Positions 1 to 5,842 are shown, counted from the first letter of the stretch. The stretch: 8,736 nt of DNA from Actinomycetota bacterium (GCA_003242605.1 QGUZ01000204.1:1-8736); one strand, 5' to 3'. Notes: a model not told the origin generated them from the letters alone. A program made the numbers and translations.

Positions 1-645
1 GTCGATCACCGGGTAGCCCTTGGCGCGCAGCGCCTCGACGTTCGCCGCCGGGACCGCGGCCGCGTCCACGTCGCCGCGCTCCAGCGCCGCCTCCACGTCG
101 GAGCTGTAGATGTGCACGATCTCCTTCGGCGTCACCTTCGCGTCGGTGAGCGCGCCGAGCAGGTAGCGGTGCATGTACGAGCCGGTCTGCGTGGCGATCC
201 GGCGCCCGGCGAGCTCCTGCAGCGAGCGCGGGCCGCCCTGCTTCTTAGCCACGATCCCCGCGTCCATGCCGACCTGGGCCTGGGCGATCAGCCGGGTGGG
301 CTGCCCCGCGCCGCGGGCGACGAGCGCGGGCGTGTCGCCGTACGTGGCAAGGTCGAGCTCGCCGGCGACGAGCGCCTGGTTGAGGTCGGGGCCGTTGGGG
401 AAGCTGTGCACCGTGATGTCCGTCACCCCGGCCTCGGCGAGCAGCGGCACCAGCGCGTTCTTGTCGTGCAGGTACCCGACCGGTCCGGTGAGCCGGTTCC
501 CGCTGCCGATCACCCCGATCCGCAGCGTGAACCCCTCCTCCGCCCCGCCGGCGGCGGCCCGCCGGTCCGTGCCGCACCCGGCGAGCGCGACCAGCAGGGC
601 GGCGATCGCCGCCGCGGCCGCGGCGGCGGATCGGCGAAGCCTCAT
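1..645 (-). CDS. SsuA/TauA/NMT1-type ABC substrate-binding lipoprotein (C-terminus cut by window edge)
   Basis: Extracytoplasmic solute-binding protein that would deliver substrate to the permease and ATPase of the same operon. The first 215 residues are visible and the frame runs off the left edge. Residues 1-24 form a lipoprotein signal: MRLRRS, then an Ala/Leu-rich stretch, ending in the lipobox LAGC with Cys24 as the lipidation site. The mature part opens with TLRIGVIGSGN and later shows FPNGPDLNQALVAGELDLA and ATYGDTPALVARGAG. This pattern (a ligand-proximal Asn/Gly loop, then 'GELDLATYGDTPAL') is typical of sulfonate/nitrate/taurine binding proteins. The ATG at 645 overlaps the ferredoxin stop as ATGA, which fixes the start. 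Being last in the operon, after the redox genes, matches the asfC position in Pseudomonas asf clusters (from memory). The substrate cannot be read from sequence. Sulfonate or a sulfate ester is favoured by context over nitrate. Confidence 0.87.
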   Translation of the reverse strand, partial: MRLRRSAAAAAAAIAALLVALAGCGTDRRAAAGGAEEGFTLRIGVIGSGNRLTGPVGYLHDKNALVPLLAEAGVTDITVHSFPNGPDLNQALVAGELDLATYGDTPALVARGAGQPTRLIAQAQVGMDAGIVAKKQGGPRSLQELAGRRIATQTGSYMHRYLLGALTDAKVTPKEIVHIYSSDVEAALERGDVDAAAVPAANVEALRAKGYPVID

Positions 646-1061
646 CTCGTCACCTCGTCGCTGATCGTGTCTCCGATTCCCTCGCCGATCTCGGTCCGTT
701 CGGTGACCGTGGTGACGATCGGCGGCGGGGTGGCCGGAAGCTCGGGCCCGACCGCGAATTTGGCGCCCGGGGTACGGCCCCGCCCCCAGCCGATCTCGCG
801 GCGGTAGCCGCCGAGCAGCCCGGCGGCGGCGAGGCGGGCCTCGTCGCGCAGCGGGGAGCCCGGCCGGGCCGGGAAGGCGAGCGGCGCGACGAACAGCGCG
901 TCGGCCGGGCAGTACGCCTCGCACATGAAGCAGGTCTGGCAGTCGTCCTGGCGGGCGATCACCGGCACGCCGTCCGCGCCGCGGTCGAACACGTTGCGCG
1001 GGCAGACCTCGACGCAGCGGTCGCAGGCGATGCACCGCTCCCGGGAGACGATCTCGATCAT
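642..1061 (-). CDS. 2[4Fe-4S] ferredoxin, AprB/AsfB-like partner of the flavoprotein
   Basis: A 139-residue electron-transfer protein. Two complete cluster motifs lie at the N-terminus: Cys10, 13, 16 and 20 in CIACDRCVEVCP, and Cys41, 44, 47 and 51 in CQTCFMCEAYCP, each followed by hydrophobic strand residues (NVFD, DALFV). The remaining roughly 80 residues are a Cys-free tail (GYRREIGWGRGRTPGAKF, then a Pro/Thr/Glu-rich end) that is not part of a minimal ferredoxin fold and may dock on the flavoprotein. Its ATG overlaps the flavoprotein TGA (ATGA at 1058-1061), and its own TGA overlaps the binding-protein ATG (642-645), so translation is coupled on both sides. It most likely shuttles electrons to or from the FAD of the neighbouring protein, as AprB does for AprA in APS reductase. 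The open frame continues upstream into another frame of the flavoprotein gene, but that part is a shadow. Confidence 0.93.
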   Translation of the reverse strand: MIEIVSRERCIACDRCVEVCPRNVFDRGADGVPVIARQDDCQTCFMCEAYCPADALFVAPLAFPARPGSPLRDEARLAAAGLLGGYRREIGWGRGRTPGAKFAVGPELPATPPPIVTTVTERTEIGEGIGDTISDEVTR

Positions 1062-2707
1062 GACGCCGCCCGCAGGTACGCGCCGGAGGCGCCGGCCAGG
1101 CCGGGCGAGCCGAGCGCGGCGAACTCCTCCGGACCGACCGGGGCGACCTCGTCCGGCCGGGTCCAGATCTCGTCGAGCCCGCCGACGAGCAGCCGGTGCC
1201 GCCAGGCCGGGTCCTGGTCCGGGTAGTCCTCGCGCTTGTGCATGCCGCGGGACTCGGTGCGGGTCAGCGCCGCGGTGTACATCCACCGGGCGTGCGCGGT
1301 CATCGCCGCGGCCTGCCGGGTGCGCACCGCCTCGGCGCCCGTGCCGTGCAGGCCGGCGCGCACCTCGCGCCACACGCCGTGCAGCGCCGCCAGCGCGGGG
1401 GCGAGCCGGTCGCCGTGCCGCAGGTAGTTCTTGTCGTACGGGAGCACCTCGGCCTGCACCGCGGCGACCACGTCGCGGTGGGCCACGGTCCCGGGGGTGC
1501 CGGTGGGCCGCAGCCCCGCCCCGCCCGCGCCGGTCGCGGGCCGCCGGTTCGCGCCGCGGCCGAGCGCGGCGGCGTACCGGGCCGCGCCCTGCCCGGCCCA
1601 GGTGCCGGAGGCGATCGCCCAGGCGGCGTTGTGGCTGCCGCCGCCGGTGAACCCGCCGCAGATCAGCTCGCGGGTGGCCGCGTCGCCCGCGACGTACAGG
1701 CCGGGGACCGAGGTGGCGCAGTCCTCGGAGACCACCCGGATGCCGCCGGTGCCGCGCACCGTGCCCTCGAGCAGCAGCGTGATCGGGAACCGCTGGGTGA
1801 ACGGGTCGATGCCGAGCCGGTCGAAGGTGAGGAAGAAGTTCGGCTGGCCGCGCCGCATCCTCGCCCGGGTCTCGGCGTCGGCCCGGTCGAGCACGCAGTA
1901 CACCTTCTCGCGCAGCAGCGCGCGGGCGATCACCGAGCGGCCGCGCCGGCTGCCCGCGCCCTCGAGCACCGAGCCGTCCTCGCGGTAGAAGGTGGCGAAC
2001 GAGTAGTAGGCGGTCTTGGTGAGCGTGGTGAACTCGGGGGCGATCGCGTAGGCGTTGGAGAACTCCATGCCGGACAGCTCGGCGCCGAGCTCGGCCGCCA
2101 TCAGGTGGCCGTCGCCGGTGTTGACGTGGCAGCCGAGCGTGCCGGACAGGAACGCGCACCCGCCGGTGGCGAGCACCACCGCGGCGGCGCGCACCCGGTA
2201 CGGCTCGCCGGTCTGCAGCCGGTGCCCGGCCGCGCCCGCGACCGAGCCGTCCGCGGCCGTCAGCAGCTCGGTGGCCGGGCTGTGGTCGAGGATGCGCACC
2301 CCGGCCCGGCGGACCAGGATGCGCATCCGGCGCATGTACTCGGGGCCCTGCACGCCGCGGCGCAGCGGGCGGCCGTCCACCACCGGGAACGGGTACCGCC
2401 CGGCGGTGGCGAGCTCGTTGACCCCCTCGTAGGTCTGGTCGAGCACCCGGACCATCCAGCGCCGGTCGGCGAGGTAGCCGCCGAGCGCCTCGCGGGAGGC
2501 CATCGCCTTCTCCCGGGCTTCGGGGTCGGGCTCGACGTACCAGATGCCGGTGCCGGCGGAGGCGGCGGCGCCGCTGGTGCCGCAGTAGCCCTTGTCGGCG
2601 AGGACGACGTCCGCCCCCGCCTGGGCGGCCTTCAGCGCGGCCCAGGTCGCGGCGGGGCCGCCGCCGAGGACGAGGACGTCGGTGAACAGTTCCAGGGGTT
2701 CGCTCAT
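1058..2707 (-). CDS. FAD-dependent oxidoreductase of the fumarate reductase/APS reductase superfamily (AsfA/AprA-like)
   Basis: A 549-residue cytoplasmic flavoprotein. Residues 9-40 hold the Rossmann ADP-binding motif (DVLVLGGGPAATWAALKAA, acidic end VVLADKG). Residues 195-215 carry the superfamily VNTGDGHLMAAELGAELSGMEF block, and 336-375 the C-terminal FAD block (GLYVAGDAA, then GGFTGGGSHNAAWAIASG). Residues 480-510 carry the C-terminal TRTESRGMHKREDYP signature. The 'QFHPT' that follows the MEF motif in SdhA, FrdA and NadB is replaced here by SNAYAIAPEF, so succinate dehydrogenase, fumarate reductase or aspartate oxidase activity is unlikely. The ferredoxin encoded immediately downstream and the linked sulfonate-type transporter favour an AprA-like or AsfA-like role in organosulfur metabolism. 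AsfA of Pseudomonas is described as an oxidoreductase needed to use aryl sulfonates as a sulfur source. That assignment is inference. The start at 2707 is fixed by an ATGA overlap with the ATPase stop. No transmembrane segment is apparent. Confidence 0.85.
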   Translation of the reverse strand: MSEPLELFTDVLVLGGGPAATWAALKAAQAGADVVLADKGYCGTSGAAASAGTGIWYVEPDPEAREKAMASREALGGYLADRRWMVRVLDQTYEGVNELATAGRYPFPVVDGRPLRRGVQGPEYMRRMRILVRRAGVRILDHSPATELLTAADGSVAGAAGHRLQTGEPYRVRAAAVVLATGGCAFLSGTLGCHVNTGDGHLMAAELGAELSGMEFSNAYAIAPEFTTLTKTAYYSFATFYREDGSVLEGAGSRRGRSVIARALLREKVYCVLDRADAETRARMRRGQPNFFLTFDRLGIDPFTQRFPITLLLEGTVRGTGGIRVVSEDCATSVPGLYVAGDAATRELICGGFTGGGSHNAAWAIASGTWAGQGAARYAAALGRGANRRPATGAGGAGLRPTGTPGTVAHRDVVAAVQAEVLPYDKNYLRHGDRLAPALAALHGVWREVRAGLHGTGAEAVRTRQAAAMTAHARWMYTAALTRTESRGMHKREDYPDQDPAWRHRLLVGGLDEIWTRPDEVAPVGPEEFAALGSPGLAGASGAYLRAAS

Positions 2708-3561
2708 CGTGTCTCCTGCCGTGCGGCGTCGTCCTGTGGGTCGTCGCGTGTGTCGTCGGTGTGCTCCGGGGCGGTACGGCCCGCGGCGGTGCCGTCCCGG
2801 GGATCGCCGTCGCCGAGGTCGGCGCCGACGCCGAGGGCGGCGAGCAGCCTGCGGCGCAGCGCGGTGAAGCGGGGATGGTCGACCGGCCGGGGCCGGGGGA
2901 TGTCGACGGCGAACTCCTCGGCGATGCGCCCGCCGGCGAGCACCAGGGCCCGGTCGGCGAGCAGCAGCGCCTCCTCCACGTCGTGGGTGACGAGCAGTAC
3001 GGCGGGCCGGTGCCGCCGCCACAGCCGGGCGACGAGGCCCTGCGCCTTGAGCCGGGTGAGCGCGTCGAGCGCGCCGAACGGCTCGTCGAGGAGGAGCAGC
3101 TCGGGGGTGCGGACGAGGGCCCGGGCGAGCGCGACCCGCTGGGACTCGCCGCCGGACAGCGTGCTCGGCCAGGCGTCGGCGCGGGCGGCGAGCCCGACCT
3201 CCGCCAGGGCCTGCAGCGCGCGGGCCCGCAGGTCGCGGCCGCGGCCGGACAGGCCGAGCGTGACGTTCCGCCACACCCGGGTCCACGGCAGCAGCCGGTG
3301 CTCCTGGAAGACCACGGCCCGCCGTTCGGGCACGTCGAGCTCGCCGGTGGCCTCGGTGTCGAGCCCGGCGACCGCGCGCAGCAGCGTGCTCTTGCCGGAT
3401 CCGCTCGCGCCGAGCAGCGCCACGAATTCGCCGGGCGCGAGGTCGAGGTCGACGCCGCGCAGCACCTCCCGGTCGCCGAACGCGCGGCGCAGGCCGCGCA
3501 CCCGCACGCCCCGCGCCTGCGGCCGGGCCGGGGCCGGCCCGATCACGGTGGTGCCGGTCAT
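2704..3561 (-). CDS. ABC transporter ATPase, SsuB/TauB type
   Basis: A 285-residue nucleotide-binding subunit that energises the permease encoded just upstream. All ABC motifs are intact: Walker A GASGSGKST (51-59), Q-loop VVFQEHRLLPW (83-93), signature LSGGESQRVALARAL (135-149), Walker B LLLLDEPFGALD (155-166) and switch histidine VTHDVEEAL (191-199). The 'QEHRLLPW' Q-loop is characteristic of the nitrate/sulfonate/taurine importer group. Family members usually end near residue 250. Here an extra Asp/Arg/Thr-rich hydrophilic tail (about 248-285) follows, probably disordered, of unknown role. The ATG at 3561 overlaps the permease stop (ATGA), and the TGA overlaps the flavoprotein start (ATGA at 2704-2707). 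Confidence 0.95.
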   Translation of the reverse strand: MTGTTVIGPAPARPQARGVRVRGLRRAFGDREVLRGVDLDLAPGEFVALLGASGSGKSTLLRAVAGLDTEATGELDVPERRAVVFQEHRLLPWTRVWRNVTLGLSGRGRDLRARALQALAEVGLAARADAWPSTLSGGESQRVALARALVRTPELLLLDEPFGALDALTRLKAQGLVARLWRRHRPAVLLVTHDVEEALLLADRALVLAGGRIAEEFAVDIPRPRPVDHPRFTALRRRLLAALGVGADLGDGDPRDGTAAGRTAPEHTDDTRDDPQDDAARQETR

Positions 3562-4400
3562 CGGGCCACCAGCCCCCGTCGCCAGGCGAGCGCCTTGCGC
3601 TCGATCGCCCGGACCAGCAGGTCGGTTGCGAGCCCGAGCAGGGCGTACACGACGAGCACGACGAACACCACGTCGGTGCGGAGGAACTCCTTGGCGTCGG
3701 TGACGAGGAACCCGATCCCGGAGGTGGTGGCGGTCATCTCGGCGACCACGAGGCTCAGCCAGCCGATGCCGAGGGACTGGCGCAGGCCGACGAGGATCTG
3801 CGGCAGCGCGCCGGGCAGGATCACCTTGCGGACCAGCGCCGGCCCGGTCACCCCGCAGGTGCGGGCCGCCTCCACCAGCCGCTCGTCCACGCCGCGGATG
3901 CCGTGGAACACGTTGATGTAGAGCGGGAAGATCGGCCCGATCGTGATGAGCGCGACCTTGGCGGTCTCGCCGATGCCGAACCAGATGATGAACACCGGGA
4001 CGAGCGCGAGGTGCGGCAGCATGCGCAGCGCCTGCAGCGGCGCGTCGATCACGTCCTCGGCGAGCCGGAACAGCCCGGCGGCGAGGCCGAGCACGAGCCC
4101 GGCGGACAGCCCGAGCGCCAGCCCCTTCGCCACCCGCTCCAGCGAGGCGAGCAGGTGCACCGGGAGCTCCCCGGAGCGGATCAGCTCCACCCCGGTGGCG
4201 AGCACCTGGCTCGGCGGCGGGGTGGCCGCGCCGAGCATGCCCTGCGCGGCGCAGACCTGCCAGGCGACGAGCAGTACGGCGAGGCCGGCGAAGCGGCGGC
4301 CGCTGGCGGCCGCGGCCGCCAGCAGCCGGGCCGGGGACGTCGGCGGCGCCCCGCGGATGAGGTCCGCGGGCACGCCGGAGGTGACGGCGGGGGGGGACAT
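3558..4400 (-). CDS. ABC transporter permease, SsuC/TauC type
   Basis: A 280-residue inner-membrane subunit, first full gene of the operon. A non-hydrophobic N-terminus of about 35 residues is followed by roughly six transmembrane segments: about 38-52, 95-115, 130-145, 147-165, 210-222 and 243-262. The cytoplasmic EAA loop is clear (VEAARTCGVTGPALVRKVILPGALPQI, about 176-202), as are LPHLALVPVFIIWFGIGETAK and the closing GLATDLLVRAIERKALAWR of SsuC-type permeases. The start at 4400 is supported by an exact AAGGAG Shine-Dalgarno (4410-4415 on the complementary strand) 9 nt upstream. Codons 2-4 contain a run of eight C (minus strand, 4389-4396), a homopolymer just inside the reading frame that could slip. 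Expression is probably controlled through the leader upstream. Confidence 0.95.
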   Translation of the reverse strand: MSPPAVTSGVPADLIRGAPPTSPARLLAAAAASGRRFAGLAVLLVAWQVCAAQGMLGAATPPPSQVLATGVELIRSGELPVHLLASLERVAKGLALGLSAGLVLGLAAGLFRLAEDVIDAPLQALRMLPHLALVPVFIIWFGIGETAKVALITIGPIFPLYINVFHGIRGVDERLVEAARTCGVTGPALVRKVILPGALPQILVGLRQSLGIGWLSLVVAEMTATTSGIGFLVTDAKEFLRTDVVFVVLVVYALLGLATDLLVRAIERKALAWRRGLVAR

Positions 4401-4431
4401 GCGGAACGGCTCCTTGGGGACGGACGGCGGG

Positions 4432-4466
4432 GCGGCCCGCGCCGCGGGGGGGGGCGGGCGGGCCGC
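4432..4466 (-). other. Inverted repeat in the permease leader enclosing a C9 run
   Basis: Perfect 9-bp arms at 4432-4440 (GCGGCCCGC) and 4458-4466 (GCGGGCCGC) with a 17-nt loop containing the poly-G/poly-C run. It lies about 16 nt upstream (in the direction of transcription) of the AAGGAG ribosome binding site, so folding could affect access to that site. In sequence this GC-rich, arms of 9 bp can arise by chance. Confidence 0.35.
4446..4462 (+). repeat. G-tract cluster with G-quadruplex potential
   Basis: A run of nine G (4446-4454), then C, GGG, C, GGG. This gives four or more G-triplets with single-base loops, fitting the usual G-quadruplex pattern. The G strand is the template strand for the ABC/flavoprotein operon; the transcript would carry the C-rich version. 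It sits in the untranslated leader. Confidence 0.45.
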
Positions 4467-4500
4467 ACGGACGGTGTCCGGGGACGGGGAACGGGGACGC

Positions 4501-4520
4501 GGCGCACCACCCTGTGCGCC
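4501..4520 (-). other. Leader hairpin (7-bp stem)
   Basis: GGCGCAC (4501-4507) pairs perfectly with GTGCGCC (4514-4520) across a 6-nt loop. It is the middle hairpin of the leader between the small upstream frame and the permease start. No T-run follows it in either direction, so it is not a classical intrinsic terminator. Confidence 0.4.
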
Positions 4521-4537
4521 CGCGCGACGGTGACGGG

Positions 4538-4556
4538 CCCGGTGCGCGGCACCGGG
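4538..4556 (-). promoter_or_regulatory. Strong leader hairpin just after the small upstream ORF
   Basis: CCCGGTGC (4538-4545) and GCACCGGG (4549-4556) form a perfect 8-bp stem with a 3-nt loop. On the transcript it begins only 9 nt after the stop codon of the 21-codon frame, within the footprint of a ribosome terminating there, so occupancy of the small frame could decide whether it folds. No U-tract follows. If it acts in attenuation it would do so as an anti-element, a pause site or part of a Rho-dependent switch. Confidence 0.45.
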
Positions 4557-4565
4557 AGCGGCAGG

Positions 4566-4631
4566 TCAGCGGCGGCCTGGGGCCTGCGCGGCGGGCGCGG
4601 GGCGACAGGCCGCGAGCGGGAGGCGGCTCAT
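4566..4631 (-). CDS. Putative leaderless leader peptide (21 aa) upstream of the sulfonate-type operon
   Basis: ATG at 4631 to TGA at 4566 encodes MSRLPLAACRPAPAAQAPGRR. The predicted promoter's -10 hexamer ends 6 nt before this ATG, so the A of the ATG is the expected transcription start and the frame would be translated as a leaderless mRNA. The single Cys codon (TGT, codon 9, 4605-4607) overlaps one arm of a perfect inverted repeat lying entirely within the frame: 4606-4613 against 4572-4579, eight base pairs. Sulfur-related operons of mycobacteria are known to carry leaderless cysteine-rich leader ORFs that attenuate expression in response to cysteine. This one has only one Cys, so a cysteine-sensing role is analogy. 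It also has many Pro and Ala codons. Alternatively it could be a chance short frame. Confidence 0.45.
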   Translation of the reverse strand: MSRLPLAACRPAPAAQAPGRR

Positions 4632-4637
4632 GCCTCG

Positions 4638-4666
4638 ACCCTAATTCCTAGTTTCCCTACTGTCCA
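4638..4666 (-). promoter_or_regulatory. Predicted sigma-70-type promoter of the ABC/flavoprotein operon
   Basis: On the minus strand, TGGACA (4661-4666, one mismatch from TTGACA) is separated by exactly 17 bp from TAGGGT (4638-4643, fits TAnnnT). It sits in an AT-rich island (4641-4690) that stands out from the GC-rich surroundings. The expected start lies at about 4631, the A of the small upstream ATG, which leaves about 230 nt of leader before the permease. Confidence 0.65.
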
Positions 4667-4671
4667 GACAG
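4660..4671. promoter_or_regulatory. Possible operator: CTGTC-N2-GACAG overlapping the -35 box
   Basis: A perfect 5-bp inverted repeat, CTGTC CA GACAG, spans the predicted -35 hexamer. A protein bound here would block RNA polymerase, so a repressor site for sulfur or substrate control is plausible. I do not recognise it as a known motif and no regulator gene lies in the window. Confidence 0.4.
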
Positions 4672-4687
4672 GTTTTAAGGATATTCC

Positions 4688-4703
4688 GGTGATCTGCTTC
4701 ACC
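4688..4703. promoter_or_regulatory. Short inverted repeat GGTGA-N6-TCACC between acVLRF1 stop and operon promoter
   Basis: Five-base-pair arms with a 6-nt spacer, 22 bp downstream of the acVLRF1 stop and upstream of the operon -35 box. It could be an upstream regulator site or a weak hairpin at the end of the acVLRF1 transcript; the sequence does not decide. No better terminator is visible between the two transcription units. Confidence 0.3.
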
Positions 4704-4724
4704 CTGCCACGGCGAACCCGCCCG

Positions 4725-5540
4725 TCAGCGCGGGCCGGGCCGGTCCGGGTCCAGCACCCGGATGCGCACCGCCCGGAACAGCGCGGGGGTGGACTCGAGC
4801 ACGGCGAGCCTCGGATCGGGGACGGCGAGGAACGGCGGGGCGGCGAGCGCGAACACGCCCGCGAGCCGCGGGTCGGCGCGCAGCGCGTCGACCGCCCGGC
4901 GGTCGCCGCCGAGCACGACGGCGTGCAGGTCCGGCAGGCGCGGGACGAGCACCCGGGCGGCCACGTCGGCCGCGGCCCGCAGCGCCTCGCTCGCCTGCTT
5001 CTCCCGGCGCCGGGCGAACCGCTGCTGGGACCAGCCGCCGGCCGCGCTCCGGCCCTGCACGTGCCGGGCGCCGACCTTCGACGCGACGAGCCGGTCGCCG
5101 TCGAACACGCCCGCGGCGTGGCCGCCGAGCCGTACCAGGAGCACGCCCACCCGGCGGGGCCGGTTGGCGTGCGCGATCAGCCGCTCGACGAGCTCCGGCA
5201 CCCCGGCGCCGGCGGCCGGGTGCGTGAGGGACACGGCCGCGCCGGGCACGGACGCCGCGGGGCGTGCGCCCCGGCCGCCAGGGGCCGCGTCCTCCGGCCC
5301 GGCCTCCGCCCGCCCGGGCGCGTCCGCGTCCCGCTCCGGCTCGAGGGGCGGGAAGGGGACGTGGCACTCGGCGACGGCGCCGTCCGCCGCGGTGAGGCGG
5401 ACGATCTCGACCGCGTCCCCGCCGACGGCCGCGGCCGCGAACGCCCCGTGCCGCCGCGCGAAGCCGTCCAGCCAGCGGCGCAGCCGGGCCGGGGCCACCT
5501 CCACCCATCGGCCTCCCCCGGCCGCCGGACGCACGGTCAT
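4725..5540 (-). CDS. acVLRF1-family peptidyl-tRNA hydrolase / release factor
   Basis: A 271-residue soluble protein of the actinobacterial Vms1-like release factor 1 group, related to domain 2 of eRF1. Family members are thought to cleave peptidyl-tRNA on stalled ribosomes. The diagnostic block is at about 154-185 (SKVGARHVQGRSAAGGWSQQ, then RFARRREKQASEAL), with the Gly/Gln-rich loop that places the catalytic glutamine; both Gln172 and Gln173 are present. Before it is a beta-rich region (RRVGVLLVRLGGHAAGVFDGDRLVAS), and after it VPRLPDLHAVVLGGDRRAVDALRADPRL. A low-complexity Ala/Pro/Glu/Gly insert (about 66-105) interrupts the N-terminal part and is probably disordered. I chose ATG 5540: TAGCGT (5548-5553) ends 7 nt before it, fitting a leaderless transcript, and no Shine-Dalgarno is evident. 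An in-frame ATG at 5546 would add two residues. It is not co-directionally packed with any neighbour. Confidence 0.85.
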   Translation of the reverse strand: MTVRPAAGGGRWVEVAPARLRRWLDGFARRHGAFAAAAVGGDAVEIVRLTAADGAVAECHVPFPPLEPERDADAPGRAEAGPEDAAPGGRGARPAASVPGAAVSLTHPAAGAGVPELVERLIAHANRPRRVGVLLVRLGGHAAGVFDGDRLVASKVGARHVQGRSAAGGWSQQRFARRREKQASEALRAAADVAARVLVPRLPDLHAVVLGGDRRAVDALRADPRLAGVFALAAPPFLAVPDPRLAVLESTPALFRAVRIRVLDPDRPGPR

Positions 5541-5842
5541 GACCATCACGCTAGCCGCACCGCCGGGGCGGCGCGCCGCTCCCCCATGCCTTCGTGAACG
5601 GCCGATGCACCGTCCGGACGGCCCCGCCCCGCCGGGCGGCGCCTCGCCGCAGGTCACGGCGGTACGGCGGCCGTCCGCGCGGCCCACGCCCGGGCGCTGC
5701 GGCGGAAACGGCGGCATGCGCGCCGCTGAACGGTCCGTGAATTCTTCATTCGGGCCCTCCAGCGTCCGGTTCATCGATCGGCACAATCGGGGGCGTGCCG
5801 GCACCTTGCCCGCACTCCCCATCGACCACGTGTTCAGGCCCG
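5541..5842. other. Divergent intergenic region between acVLRF1 and the EAL/CBS gene
   Basis: About 300 bp with no convincing gene. It must hold promoters in both directions. On the minus strand TAGCGT (5548-5553) is a candidate -10 for acVLRF1, with no clear -35. On the plus strand CACAAT (5782-5787) is a candidate -10, also with no clear -35. A locally AT-richer stretch around GAATTCTTCATTC (5739-5751) interrupts the GC-rich DNA and may be a control site. No tRNA or riboswitch is recognisable. Confidence 0.4.

Noticed and set aside
642..2159. Apparent long single frame that would fuse part of the flavoprotein region to the ferredoxin
   Set aside because: Upstream of 1061 this frame is Arg/Ala/Gly-rich nonsense, while the other frame there gives the real flavoprotein. 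The ferredoxin starts at ATG 1061, so there is no fusion or frameshift.
1196..3703. A very long open frame on the plus strand (about 835 codons) opposite the flavoprotein and ATPase
   Set aside because: Its translation is Gly/Ala/Arg/Val-rich without domain motifs, and it lies antisense to genes with complete conserved motifs. Such shadow frames are expected in very GC-rich DNA.
4181..4552. Minus-strand frame of about 123 codons across the leader and permease N-terminus
   Set aside because: Pro/Arg low-complexity product, overlapping the real permease start and the structured leader, with no ribosome binding site or domain.
4401..4628. SAM or other known riboswitch in the operon leader
   Set aside because: I could not match the leader to the conserved cores of riboswitch classes I know. 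The stems are simple GC hairpins around a small ORF.
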